Positions 23,477-35,174 are shown, counted from the stretch's first letter. The stretch is 64,000 nt of DNA from Rhododendron vialii (GCF_030253575.1 NC_080564.1:26578561-26642560), one strand, 5' to 3'. Numbers and translations: made by a program. Notes: a model not told the origin generated them from the letters alone.

Positions 23477-24623
23477 TTCCATCTCAACTAAATAATGACA
23501 TCTTACTACCTCACTAACCGTGTGGTTAGCAACACTTATCCTTTTGCCTGATTTCTCTCGGAAGAGTCATATGATCTAACATCTTTTTTCTTGTATATGG
23601 TGTAGAATAGATTCATCATACTTTATTTGCAGAGTGCTGGGCATCTGGAGGAAAATATGAAACAGAAAAGTGTTACCCTGAATGTAGGCTTAAAAACAAC
23701 AGCATTATTGTTAGAATTGTGTGGCAATGTCAAGCATATGTAGGGAGGATAGATTCTCCCTAACATGTAGTCCTCTAGAAAAAAGGAGGAAAACCCTAAT
23801 ACTATGTTTTGTGGAAGCAATTCACACATAAAAATCTTTGGCCATAGTAAACCGTAGACAGCATGCTACCCCTCGTTCTATGTTGAATAGACTTGGGTGT
23901 TGGTGTCGGGTGTGCAGGTCAAATTTCGAAATCAAGTATACACAAATATAGATCTAAATTTGGATCCGGGTATGGGAATTTGTGAAACAATCGTCAAGTA
24001 ATATATCCTTCATATAGACATTAGTTAAAAAGTTATTTTTCTGTATGAAATTTGATGGACCAAAATATGAATAAGCTAATCAAGGATCCAAAGTCTAAAC
24101 TCTTTGATAAGTTGTCGGCCCATTTACTGCACTTCCCTTGTTTGACTCTAGCTGAAGAAATAGTATACAACACTTTTGCATTCCATACCTGCCCAAGCAA
24201 CAAAAAGAAACAAAACAAAAAAAGAGTGTGCTAGAAGTATAACAAGTTCCCATACAATAAATGGGTAGAAACGCAGTGTCTCGTGTATATCCTACATTCA
24301 CACTCGTATCGTGTCATGTGGACTTGGGTGCTTTGCCCAAAATGGTGGATCCATAAAAGGTAGTCATACCCAACACCAGCCTAAATATGCAAAAATGTGT
24401 CCAGGGAAATGCTATATATTCACTGGCTAATGGGCTGTGGATGGCCTCGGTATGTGTAAAAAGCGAAATGGAATTGTGGAATGTTGTGAAATTCTTATAT
24501 TTTGCACCTTATGAGCGGTGATTAGCATGACCATGTATGTGTGGCTGACTGGCTGTGTATATAATATATATATATAGATCATAGATATATCTTTTACCTT
24601 TCCTGAAATACAAGTATCAGAAG

Positions 24624-24632
24624 TCTATATAA
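24624..24632 (+). promoter_or_regulatory. TATA box of the small DUF761-like gene
   Basis: TCTATATAAT lies 85-92 bp upstream of the ATG at 24716, a normal distance for a TATA box with a short 5' UTR. Confidence 0.55.
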
Positions 24633-24715
24633 TCCCACTTTACCAGTGAATCTCAAGCCATCTCATATTGAGTTGAGTGGCATTTTGTCTGTCATATAGC
24701 GAGTCAAGAATAGCC

Positions 24716-25111
24716 ATGAACAACAAGGGCAGAAGCAGCAACAAGTCTATTTGTGAAAAATCAATGAAGATGGTGGCAAACATTGTGAAGCTATCACCCT
24801 TCTCTATTGCCAAGATGAGTCTTGGAACAACTGCAGTACCCTCAACTTCTAACAGATCTCTCTCATCTTTCTCAGGCCCTGTCGAAGTTTCAAATACTAC
24901 TCCACCGCAAGAGCCAAAGAGCAGCTCAAGGCCAGTTGTATCTTACCTGATTGAGCCGACCGAAGGGTATTATAAGTCGTCGTATACCATTCCAATTCAC
25001 GAAGAGCTGACCAGCGTCGACAGGAGGGCTTCGGATTTTATCAGAAGGGTTCATGAGAAGATCAGGTATGATTCTGGGGAAGCAGCATCAAACCCACACC
25101 ATGTGTACTGA
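24716..25111 (+). CDS. Small DUF761-like protein (131 aa), function unknown
   Basis: A single-exon frame of 131 codons ending TGA. I chose the ATG at 24716 (AGCCATGAAC) because the frame upstream has no other ATG. The N-terminus is basic and Ser-rich (MNNKGRSSNKS...). A Ser/Thr/Pro-rich middle is followed by a conserved-looking end: SYLIEPTEGYY, then VDRRASDFIRRVHEKIR (about res 102-118). The latter resembles the C-terminal DUF761 motif of plant proteins, in which an Asp/Glu-rich residue pattern precedes FIxxFxxQLR. No signal peptide or membrane segment is evident. A TATA box stands about 90 bp upstream, so it is probably expressed. Confidence 0.75.
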   Translation: MNNKGRSSNKSICEKSMKMVANIVKLSPFSIAKMSLGTTAVPSTSNRSLSSFSGPVEVSNTTPPQEPKSSSRPVVSYLIEPTEGYYKSSYTIPIHEELTSVDRRASDFIRRVHEKIRYDSGEAASNPHHVY

Positions 25112-27225
25112 TGTAGCTAGCTTTCTTGCTGCTTTGTCTGTGTGTAACTTTTTCGGCTTTTTGCTTTCTGTCTGCTGTTGTGGTTGAAATAATTAATCAG
25201 TTTTAATCGGTAATGTGCTTTGCTTGCTTAATCAAGTTTGTGATTAGCGCTAAAGCATAGGAGATTCTCTGTTTCTCAACTAGGGCTTATGTAACGTACG
25301 TTTCTGTTTGATATGTAGTTGGTCCTCTTTTTCAGAATTTTTGCTTTTCAATTGTTCTTTGATTGCATTGTCCTGGCAGCTAACCGAATTCCCATTTCTT
25401 TTTTTTCTTTTCTTTTTTTCCTGTTCTTTACTTATTTTCAATCTCAAGCTATTAGGATAAATATATTTGCTAGCTATTTTTTCATTTCTTAGTGCTGTTG
25501 ATAATTAGTTATGGAATCATGTGTGCTTTGAAACTGCTTAAAATTTAAAATCTGGTCTTAAAAGCATATCCTAAACCCATCTTCTCCGGAGTCAGATTTT
25601 AGATCTTTTTTCCAACTTTTAAGGAATTCCTACAACTTGGAAACTTGTTGATAAGAATTTTTGACAAACATTAGCAACTGGTTTTTAAAAGCTAAAATCT
25701 TAAAATGTGTTCTTTGAATTATTTGTAAACTCGCAAAGTGTTGATTTTTTTTTTTTGGGTCAAAAATTGAGAAGATATATTAATATTTGCCTAGCGGCAC
25801 TTACATAACGGAGTTCATTACAAATATCTTGGACAAAATCAAACTAATTATCTAACTATTGTAAAAAGAGAAAAGCACAAGGCAGTTTATGTTTTCACCC
25901 TGACTCAGACGTTTGAGTTTGATGCAAACAGCGGCACTTGCGATTTGCTGTGTTTATTACTAGATTAAGTTTGGTACTATCTTCCTGTTATTCTCTAAAG
26001 TATGCAAGCTTTAGCTATATCCATATCACAGTTGAGTAAATAATTGCTCCCCTAAAGGCTAAAAGCAGACTGCTCATTTCCCTCCTTTGCTTTTTACTCA
26101 GGCTCAACAGAGTAGAAATGCTACAGAGTAGAGGAGCATAAAATTGGGAACAATTAACCACCCAAAAAAAAAAAAAAAAAAAAGAGTCGGAACAATTAGA
26201 ATATGCCAGAATCTAATTCAACTTTAGCAGGAATGATACATTTTTTTTATTTAAAAAAAGAGGCAAATCCATTGCAGTGGAGGTGTAGAAAGCAGTAGAT
26301 GATAGAGAAAGAAGAATCTCTAACATCGAGCTAGAATTTACATAGAGGAGATGTCGAAACTAAAAACCTAAAATTTCACATATTCACATGGTTATGGAAG
26401 TTCTGAAGTTTTCTTTACAAATAGTTTGAAATTCAAGCATGCAATGTAATAAACAATATTCTACAAGAAAAACAGATTTGTTTTCTATTCGTACATGGCA
26501 AAACGTTCATAAACACATAAAATGAAGTATTTTTTTTTTCCCACCACATAGACACTTTTCTTTTTTACTTTTTAAAGTTTGGAGAGGTTTTTTTTTTTGA
26601 TCCTAAAGTTTGGAGAGGTTGATATAGTAAGTTTTCATATGTATTTTATGATACATCTAGGGTGATTTGTGTGAGGCTGGAGGTGGCCCGTGGCCCGGGC
26701 CCGGGCCTCCCCACCCCGCCTTTTCTTCTGTCCCTGTCTGCCATGTCTATTTGCCTACTGTCTTCCATGTCTATTTGCCTACGCAATATCTAATTGTATA
26801 CATGAACTAGCACATGCTTGTGTTTGGAGGCACGACTCGAACAATCAACAATGCATTCGAATAATAGGCACACGCAAATAAATACTGGATTCACGTGCAA
26901 TATAGCAACCCCTACCGGCGCCGAAAACTAATACTAGCACAATCATATTCATTGACCTGATTAATTTGAATCAGAAAATAAAGAACGAATATTTTTTTTT
27001 ATCAGAAAAGAACAAATAATTTACTAGTCACTAACTTATACATGCACGAACTCAAACACATAAAACTTAATAATAAAAAAACACACGCCATCCTAAACAC
27101 CAATGAAAATAAAAAATAACGATACACAACAAAGAAAATGTGTGCCTTGAGGAGATATTAAAAAAATAAGAAAACAAGGACATATTCACAAAAGGAGCTA
27201 ATAAAATAGAAAAAGAAAACACTAG
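25112..27225. other. AT-rich spacer
   Basis: No coding sequence is recognised. A T-run at 25746-25757 followed by GGGTCAAAAATTGAGAAG resembles the reversed tail of a minus-strand retroposon, similar to the LINE tail at 58161-58190. A 20-bp A-run lies at about 26163-26182, and a GC palindrome of GGCCCGGGCCCGGGCC type near 26692-26707. Confidence 0.5.
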
Positions 27226-27360
27226 CCTTTTTTGGAATACTTTTTGAAAAGTATTTTTCAAAAAATTTCCTTTACTTTCAACCATTTCTCTCTCTATCTC
27301 TCTCCACTTATTATCCCTACTACTTTTTCAAAAAAAATTTCAAAAAGTGTTCCAAACAAG
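27226..27360. mobile_element. MITE, CT-core family
   Basis: The left end CCTTTTTTGGAATACTTTTT and the reversed right end CTTGTTTGGAACACTTTTT form inverted repeats around the core TCTCTCTATCTCTCTCCACT (27289-27308). The same core occurs at 18195 and, on the other strand, at 45094. Confidence 0.65.
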
Positions 27361-27822
27361 CACGCCACTAATTTACCCAAAATCAATTTCATAACTCCAA
27401 TGATTACAATCGTATCAACAACACCCATAGCACGCACAAAATAATTAATTGGGACCAAACCATAACACACAAGTAATAATGGCAATATATTTAAGTAAAT
27501 AAATAAAAACGCTAGGTGTAACAGTATTAATTTCATAACTTCTCAATAAAAAATACTCGCAGCGAACTCGTCAATTCTCTCATAATATATCATCTTTAAT
27601 TTTAAAAAATAAGTAAGCAGAGCGAGGCCTAAGTGCAATTCAAGCAGAAACTCAAAGGCCTTGTTTGTTTGCTAGTTTTAGGTATTTTCAAACTTAAAAA
27701 TAATAAATTTATTAAAATTTAAAAATATGCAATATAATTTTGTTTAAATGATCTCGAGATCTTTCAAACAATGCAAAAATAAAATAAAAATTAAAGCTTA
27801 TTTTGGTAAATACATTGGCCTT

Positions 27823-27950
27823 GTTCGTTTAATAATTTTAGGTATTTTAATTTTGGTAGTTGGTGGAGAGGGAAATAGGCTAATATTGGAGAGAGATGTA
27901 ATGAGGGGAGAGAGATAGAGAAAGAATTGAAATTAATAATTAGAGAAATA
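27823..27950. mobile_element. Degraded member of the CT-core MITE family
   Basis: It starts CTTGTTCGTTTAATAATTTT. Its purine core GAGAGAGATAGAGAAAG (27909-27925) is the complement of the family core. The right end is not clear. Confidence 0.45.
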
Positions 27951-28072
27951 GGATAATGATTAAAAAAAATATAAGATAATAATTAAAAAATAAAATTAAA
28001 ACAAAATAAAATTTGGAAATGAAGAAGGCTATTATTTTTAAACTCTCCGGTCTCGATGTTGCTCCAACTTCA

Positions 28073-28075
<3 letters not shown>

Positions 28076-28107
<32 letters not shown>

Positions 28108-28116
28108 AGAGAGAGA
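28076..28116. repeat. (GA)n microsatellite
   Basis: About 20 GA units with one interruption (AGAAGAGA). Confidence 0.93.
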
Positions 28117-28229
28117 TTTCAAAATCAGTGGGCGATTGAATGGAATTTCGCATTATTGTCTTCATTTGGGTCGAGTCCAAAAATTCTATACGTACCGATC
28201 CTACACACATTAGATGTCGATTCCCGCGC

Positions 28230-28340
28230 CAGGGCCCTTCGTTTTTTTTTTATAGAATTTTTGGACAGCTCGGATCGGCAGTCCGGTAGCCGGAGACGGC
28301 CTGACGCGACCGTCGGTACGATTTCCCTACGTTTCAATCG
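28230..28340. repeat. Single arm related to the GC-rich foldback at 37999
   Basis: The segment AATTTTTGGACAGCTCGGAT through CCGGTAGCCGG to GACGCGACCGTCGG resembles the right arm of the foldback element at 38160-38237 with many mismatches. The partner arm was not seen, so this is a half element or a diverged relative, just upstream of the pseudogene at 28423. Confidence 0.4.
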
Positions 28341-28422
28341 GTACGTATAGCATTCGTATTATGTTTTCGTCTAACTTCGATAGTGTTTGTATTACTCTGC
28401 TTTTTTCATATAGGGTTCGGTG

Positions 28423-29290
28423 ATGGAGTACTGTGATAACCGTTCGCAACTTCGACGAGAGGAAACTATTCAGAAGAAGAAAAAGAAGCGATCAGCCAAG
28501 GATATTGATGATGAACTGAGGTCGTCGGACGATGGTTTCGTTTTTTTCTACTCGCAGAGTAACCCGTTCTGCATCCAATTAAATAGCAGCAGCAGCAGCA
28601 CGGGGAAGGAAAAGAACAGAAGAAGAAGCAGGTCTGCGGCCCGACCTGGCGTGAATTAACCGATGAGGAGCTTGAGTGAGGCTTACAAGAAGAAGGCCGA
28701 GGTACATGCATATCTATCGATCTAACTATTCATTTTACACTTATATTTGCTTTAGGTATTCTCCCACATCTTTATTCCCCTCCCCTCCTTTAAATATCTA
28801 CTCTGATTGTAGTATAACTTTATGCATGTAATCAGGGGTTTGATGTTGGGGAGGTTCCAGGAGACGTTTTCATGAATTTAATTATGCCATGTCCGCTCGA
28901 TGGGCCTGCCCTGCCAGTCAACGTACTGCGGCCTTATAATAAAATGGCAAAGAAAGCTCTTGCATCTTACAACAATGAAAAGGTAAATGTTTCCGCTTTT
29001 GGTTCTCAAAGTTCTTCCCTGTCCTCATCTTCTTTTATAAACTCCTCCTTTGGTATTGGGTTAAATTCTTTTGTTAATTGTAGGGAACAACGTACAAGTT
29101 TGTCAAACACATTAAGAGTAAATTGTAACGGAGGAGGTGTTGGTTCTTGGTATTTTATTACAGTACTTTTCAGGCCAAGGATAAAAAGGCTGGTTCTCAG
29201 AACTTCCAAACTCCTGTGTATTCTTATCAGGATTTGATTTAGGTCAGATTTTGCAGGGTTGAAAAAAAACTGGAAGAACCCAAAGGTACT
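28423..29290 (+). pseudogene. Degraded multi-exon plant gene, family uncertain
   Basis: Three pieces of one protein are visible. Piece 1 starts at the ATG at 28423 (MEYCDNRSQLRREE...). It is acidic/basic, has a short Ser run, and loses its frame near 28650-28680 (RELTDEEL, then EAYKKKAE in another frame). Piece 2 is exon 28836-28982, GFDVGEVPGDVFMNLIMPCP and on to YNKMAKKALASYNNEK, with good splice sites. Piece 3 from 29084 reads GTTYKFVKHIKS and stops at TAA 29126-29128. A +1 shift restores NCNGGGVGSWYFIT, and another shift near 29165 restores QAKDKKAGSQNFQTPVYSYQ. YNKMAKKALASYN plus WYFIT is reminiscent of the cystatin-fold/DUF3615-like plant proteins, but I am not sure. Two or three frame breaks point to a pseudogene. 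Confidence 0.55.
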
Positions 29291-29989
29291 TTTTGGCTTC
29301 ATTTATTTACCTGTATAGTTAGCATCGCGACTTCCCATTATTTTATCCACATTTGTTACCTTTCCTTTCTCTTTTTTTTGTAGACCATTGCGTTTGCATA
29401 TTGGTCTATTCCCAATCATGTCTTTATGTTTTAATGAGTTCTCATGTTGATAATTATCCGATGTGAGTAATGTGGTGAACTTGGGAGATTATTAGATGGT
29501 ATTCTGGCGTTAAATTAGGATTGGTTTTTGTGCTATTGGGGATATCTTTCCCCTGTCTGAGCTTTCTTTTTTCAATTTTTTTTTTTTTTTTTGGGTGTGT
29601 TTTGGTATTTCTTCCTTGGTCTAATCTTGGATGGGTTTCAGCGGAAGGGGTAAAACAATGTTTAGGTTCATGGAACACCAATTAGTGTCTTTTTACTCTT
29701 TGTAGTACTAAATATTAGTTGCTCGATCGTGGGCTAAATATTTATTCGTGGGAACTGGAATATTCCATATCTACAGGAAATGTGCATATACTTTCTGTTT
29801 ACTTAGTTGGAGAATCCTCCAAAACTTTTATTGCCTGATACCAAAATTAATTTAGTTTGTTGAACCAAAAACATTCATTGCCTAATGCAGGGATTTCTTA
29901 TTTTTTGTGGATCCGTTGCCAAAGGGCCATTTTGTCTAAAGGTTTGTGGATCCATTCCCAAGGGCGGAGAGATAGAAGGTCTAGTGGGT

Positions 29990-30105
29990 AGGGATGGTCA
30001 CGGGTCGGGTATGGGTTGGGTTTCCCATTCTGTGGACCTGTCTCTAACCCCAAATCCAAGACCCGGTCCCAGCCCACCATATAATGGGCTGACAATAAAG
30101 TGACC
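29990..30105. repeat. GGGT-rich inverted repeat segment
   Basis: GGTCACGGGTCGGGTATGGG on the left and the complement-like AAGACCCGGTCCCAGCCC on the right suggest a small diverged MITE similar in wording to the element at 34889. The boundaries are not defined. Confidence 0.35.
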
Positions 30106-30459
30106 CTGTTTTCCATTCACTAAACTGCTTTTTTTTTAAACGTAAAATTCTAAAATCAATCCAATGGGTTGACAATAACAAGTGTGTGAATGTGTAAAAA
30201 AGTATACAGAAATACATATTTTTCTTGTCTTCTTGTGTGCTTATTGTCAGAAAGGCCGTTTTTAAAAAAAATTATTTTTTCAAATTATTATCAAAGTTTT
30301 TTGTTTTAGAATTTTGTAGTTTGAAAAGGTGATGTGACAAGTTTTGGTTATCCAATTTTAATTATTATATTGTGGACCTCAACATTACTAATATTAGCAG
30401 TGTCTTAAATTGATAATCAAAAGGTGATGTGGCAACTTTTGGTTATCCAATTTTGATTA

Positions 30460-31945
30460 TTACATTGTGGATGCTCTTATGGAAAACCAATCCAACAACT
30501 TCATCTTAAATCTATGATCTAGAAAAGCACCCACACCCATGATACCATGAATCACAGCCCAATAACAATCAAAATTTTCTAACATGGTTGCTGCCATCTT
30601 CTTGATGATTTCCTTTGGAGACCCCTCCCTCTCAGTCAATGCTATTTTCAGCTCACACAACTTTGGAAAATGCATGTTAATTGTTGGGTAAGCAGTATCA
30701 GAAAATAAGTTGGTCACATTATAAAACAACTCTTAACTTCTCGCAGATTTCTTGTGCTAGGTTACATGGACTCGGGTACAAGTTTCGGGTGCGGGTACGT
30801 TTCCAAGTGTCAGCCCCATCTAATTTACATTTCCAGGAGGCGGGGACAAAGCAAAGTATGTATGTTTCTCAATATGTTTCTTTTGTTTTCTAGGCTAAAT
30901 GGTGCTTATTAGGTGGGTTAGGGCATTTCATGCATATTATATTAGTTTATGCATATCATAGAAGTTTTATGCATACTATCAAAGTATGTTTTCTAGTTGA
31001 GTGTCCAACTAAATATAGGGGACACGGATCCCATACCCATGTTGGAGAGTCAAGTGTCTGACATAGGTATTTTATAGTTTTAGAAGAGTCCTTATATTTG
31101 TATCCCTTAACTTCAAGCGAACAAAGACATAGTTATAAACTAAAGCTACAGAAAGCATCAAATATGTTGAGTTCCAACGAGTCTTAAAATCAAGAACCAA
31201 CTCTCTAGTGCACGGAACACTTAATTGGCATGTTGTTTCTTCAAATTTTTGCTTCCTTTTTGGTGATCCTGTCCAAAAAACCATACTAACACTATCATCC
31301 ACCCTCTCAATACCTTCAGTCCTTCACCAATAATAGCTAAACCATCTTGAACAACCAAATTGAGAATGTGTGCATCACTGTGCATATGCAACAATGATCC
31401 TTTCAAGATTAGTGATTTATTTAGGTGGGTGGGACCGTGGGAGCTTCTCCAAGAGAATTCTTATGATGACATCATTTGCATTGCAATTATGCAGTCACTG
31501 TAGATAACTTGCTATCAAAATTCCATTCCAACATGCACTCTAAAAGAACCTTAGAAAGAACTTAGGCTGTGTGTGGAGATGGAGTGTAAATAAACCTCGG
31601 ACAATACAACACAAATAAGTTTAAAGTAAGAAAGGCACAAACAATAGTCAAATAAGCTGAGTTACATGTTTCCATCAAAAATTAGAATTGAACTTCGAAA
31701 TAAAAAGAAACGGTACCTCATAACCGATTTTCCAAGGCCCGAGAGTCATTAATATAGTGGGCAGTCACAACCAGGAATCCTCTCTTTTTGTTACTTAAAG
31801 TCCACGTGTCTGTTGTGATTGCAATTCTACTTGGATTCTTGTCCACCTTCACTTAAGTTTTCTTGTTCTCATAATTATATATTTTTTTAATAATGTCCCT
31901 CTTCAAAGTGCTTCTAGAAATCATCTTAAACATAGGTTCAACATG
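30460..31945 (-). pseudogene. hAT transposase relic (RICESLEEPER/BED-hAT type)
   Basis: Read on the minus strand, blocks of a hAT transposase follow in order. 31945-31700 gives KKIYNYENKKT, VDKNPSRIAITTDTWTLSNK, KRGFLVVTAHYIND and SRALENRL. 31410-31220 gives HMHSDAHILNLVVQDGLA. 31300-31072 gives DFKTRWNSTYLMLSVAL. 30725-30460 gives VTNLFSDTAYPT, FDCYWAVIHGIMGVGAFLD and HRFKMKLL. These match domesticated or mobile BED-type hAT proteins. Stops, frameshifts and a gap of about 300 bp between blocks show it is dead. TTDTW carries the first catalytic Asp region. Confidence 0.78.
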
Positions 31946-32130
31946 CCCTGCAGATCGGATCGCAATGGCCATCCCTTCCAGTGGGGGCACCGAGTCTTGA
32001 AATGTCACATTTATGCCCCTAGAAGTTTTGATTTTGCCCCCAGTGAATGTTCAGTTTGCCCCATTTATTTGCCCGGTACACCAGTCTTGGATGTTTGCCC
32101 ACACTATACAAGAATCCTGCTCCGCCCTTG
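31946..32130 (-). mobile_element. hAT terminal region
   Basis: The right end, read on the minus strand, begins CAAGGGCGGAGCAGGATTC, a hAT-type terminal inverted repeat (CANGGGCGGAGC). GGGGGCA-type tracts follow inward. It abuts the transposase relic and is probably its 5' terminus. The opposite end was not found below 30460. Confidence 0.55.
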
Positions 32131-33744
32131 GACCATTACTCATGTACTAAACGATGAAAACATGATTATTTATAGGTTGATTATTAATTTCCTTTTGGCA
32201 AAGCACTGTTTACTGCCTTTGTTAATGTTTCCTTCTACGGTTTGATGTTTTGTTTACAATGTACGTATGATATAGGGGCACGAGGAGCAGGTTGAGGTAT
32301 CATCTATGACAAACTGGAAAAGGCTGCTGGCATGTTAAGAATGATTCCTTGTAGCTAACTCCGGTAAACCGATAGTGTTTACTATACACGTTAAGTTGTA
32401 TTGCATAATTTACTGTTTCCTTGTTACTATCGCTTAAAATGTTTCCTTGTTTTCTTTGACGTTTTTTACTTGTATAGTCACTAGACACATTAGTTTTTTG
32501 CTAGGATTAGGAATTAATGGGTGGATGAATTGTGATAAGTTTTTTGGTATGATTTGTTGTGGTCATAATTATAGGGAATTTGTTGGGGGATGATGATGGA
32601 AAGCGTGAAACATGGAAACAAATGAATAGAATCACTTTTTTTTTTTTGGTTTGGGACCTTTCTAAGTTATGTTTCAATCCCAAAATTCTTTACCTATATG
32701 GTATCGAAAAAATAGGTAATATGGTGTATAAAGGACAAAATTGGGTTTATAAAAATATGAGGATAAAAACATAATCGTAAAAAGTAGACGAGATGAAAAC
32801 ATAACCTCTACTAGACTGGAGGATGAATATTTAAGTAGCCCCGGTAATTATGCAATACAACAACTTAATATATTCTCATTTCTAATCCGAAACCTCCATT
32901 TGGTTGCATTTGACTATGGTTAGGGATTTGAGGAGTATTGGATCGACTGCCGCAACGGTTGGTTGTGGCACCGGGAGCGAAGTCGATGCAGCGGTAGAGG
33001 AGAATGGTAGACAATGGCAGCTGCGGTTTGTTTTTTTTGCAGAAAAAACAAAAACATTTCTCTTGTTATTATTGTGATTGAATTCCACTAAATTAAAAAG
33101 TGGTTGAATTCCACTAACTAAGAAAGACAATAAACACACACATATGAATATTCACCATCTGGAAGAATGAAAACATAATTTCAAAAGTGAGCGGGATGAA
33201 TACTTACATAGGGTGGCTTATTGGGATGGATATTTAAAAATTATTAATAGATATACATCTCTCTCTCTAGGTTAAAAAAATAGTTTGCTTTGTCTATGGT
33301 GCGAGTTGGTGCTTGGTGACGACACCGGTAAATTTTTTGACAAATTTATTACCATTTTTTTTTAGTTTGTTCATTTTATTATAATTTTTAAGTTGATGAA
33401 TTTCCATCATTCGTAACACATACTAAGTGAATGAATTTATCAATTTTTCATATTTATCATTCTTAACATTTTCATAAATTTAATGTCATTTCGCTAATTT
33501 ACCGGAAAAATTATCATGTGATATTTTTTTTTTATATTTCATTTTTTCCTAGTCTGATAAATTCTTCATTGTTGAAGAGATAAAGATAATCCTTGTTTCT
33601 CAAATGATAAATTTACTTTATTTAGATTTAGTCGTTACACTATATGATTTTCCTTAGATGCGGACTTTTTTCTCCGGCCGTTAGCTCACAAAAGAGAGCC
33701 TATCTCATGAGTTAAAAGAGAGGGTTTCCCATTACGCTTCCACG
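32131..33744. other. AT-rich spacer
   Basis: No gene or clear element is recognised. Several (T)n and (A)n runs are present. Confidence 0.5.
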
Positions 33745-33746
33745 GA

Positions 33747-33794
<48 letters not shown>

Positions 33795-33880
33795 AACGAA
33801 CTCAAAGAAGAATTGGACTAGAGACGATTGAACGACTGACAAGAACAAGGTATCTCTCTCTCTCTCTCTCTCTCTCTCTC
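33745..33880. repeat. Facing (GA)n and (CT)n microsatellites
   Basis: (GA)24 at 33745-33792 and (CT)14 at 33853-33880 are complementary and lie 60 bp apart on the same strand. The transcript or single strand could form a long hairpin. The intervening sequence has no recognised feature. Confidence 0.85.
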
Positions 33881-34143
33881 GAACCTCTCATTCCAAATCG
33901 AACCAAACCCATGGTCGAATCTCTCTCTTGAATCTCTGTGGAATCTATGACTTTGGGTTCGAATCTCTTGTTCCAAATCGACATGGGGTAATCTGTAATT
34001 CCTCTAACATGAGAGGGAAATCTTAAAGTTGTAGAAACCTTGGGGGTGATTTTGGTACTTTGCCCTAACATGGTTGCTGTTTTTTGTTTGTGCAACTCTT
34101 GAACACGTGGTTGATGCATTTTTTTTTGGGTGCATGTGTTCTT

Positions 34144-34186
34144 GGTTATAGTTCAAGTTTTGGCTATGTGAACTTGAACTATAACC
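34144..34186. repeat. Perfect 16-bp inverted repeat (hairpin)
   Basis: GGTTATAGTTCAAGTT (34144-34159) and its exact complement AACTTGAACTATAACC (34171-34186) enclose an 11-nt loop. A second, shuffled complementary pair (GTGTTCTTGG / CCAAGAACAC) flanks it. This may be the tip of a decayed foldback element. Confidence 0.8.
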
Positions 34187-34258
34187 ATACACATGCACCA
34201 AGAACACACTGCAGTTTTTTTTTTTATTTTAAGGAAGAGTAAGAAATTTATAGATATG

Positions 34259-34618
34259 CAGTCCGGATCCAATAAGGGATCCCTTACGTCCTTACGGTGC
34301 GGGACTCCCTTTTCCCGATCGAATTGCGACGATCCGAGCCACTCAAAGTGTGCAGAACGTGATTTTAAGGGTACTCGCAAGAAATCAGCAAAAAAAATGA
34401 TCGCGAAGGGCTTGATTGGAGCAGTTTTTTACTGAACCGTTCAATAAAAAACTGTTTAGATCAAGCCCTTACCGATCATTTTTTTTGCTAATTTCTAGCG
34501 AGTACCCTTAAAATCACGTTCTGATCACTTTGAGCGGCTCGGATCGTCGCAATTTGATCGAGAAAGGGAAGTCCCGCATGGTAGCACCGTGCGGAATCCC
34601 TCATTGGATCCGGACTAT
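34259..34618. mobile_element. Foldback (Mutator-like) MITE, 360 bp, 9-bp TSD
   Basis: Nearly the whole element is one palindrome. The left arm from AGTCCGGATCCAAT and the right arm ending ATTGGATCCGGACT mirror each other almost to the centre at about 34436, where TTTTTTACTGAACCGTTCAA turns the hairpin. The flanks ATAGATATG at 34250-34258 and 34619-34627 are identical 9-bp repeats. Long inverted repeats with 9-bp TSD suggest a Mutator-like non-autonomous element. The arms are only lightly diverged, so insertion is fairly recent. Confidence 0.88.
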
Positions 34619-34888
34619 ATAGATATGATAAAACAATTTATATAGGGGATTACAATACGAAAAACCAAAAAAGAAATAAAGCTACATTGTTAACCTACAA
34701 AAATTAAAAGATTTGTTGTTTTGATTAGTTTGTAGTCCTAAACTTTATTGTTTTTCATCACCATCTCTGTTAGTTTTGAGTCAGGAGAATATTTTAACAT
34801 ATTACTTCACATTCAATGGTAGAACTAGAAACTGAAACCCGAGGGGAGAAACGGAGGTGGCTATTATGAATTTGTGGGTGTATGTATT

Positions 34889-35174
34889 AGGGGTGTGCAC
34901 GGCCGGGCGGGTCGGGTTTGGCCCCGAACCGAACAAGTAGTAAGAACCGTCTACGAGCCCAAATTTTTTACGTCGGGTCGGGTCGGGTCCAACCAAAACC
35001 GAATTAATCTATATGAATTGGTCGGGTCGGGTAAGAAACACCAAACCCCGAACCGAAATCTGATTTTTAACAGAAAATGAACCCGTACCCGACCGAACCA
35101 CATGTTCAGCCTCGCCCGAGACCCTTCGGGTCAGGTCGGGTTGGTCGGGTTACGGATTTTTTGGCACACCCCTA
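34889..35174. mobile_element. MITE with GGGTCGGGT-type core, 9-bp TSD
   Basis: The ends AGGGGTGTGCAC and (inverted) AGGGGTGTGCC are short inverted repeats. The identical 9-bp flank GTATGTATT occurs at 34880-34888 and 35175-35183. The interior is made of GGGTC/CGGGT and CCGAACC units in both orientations. The same layout with other core units is seen at 54034-54436. Confidence 0.82.
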
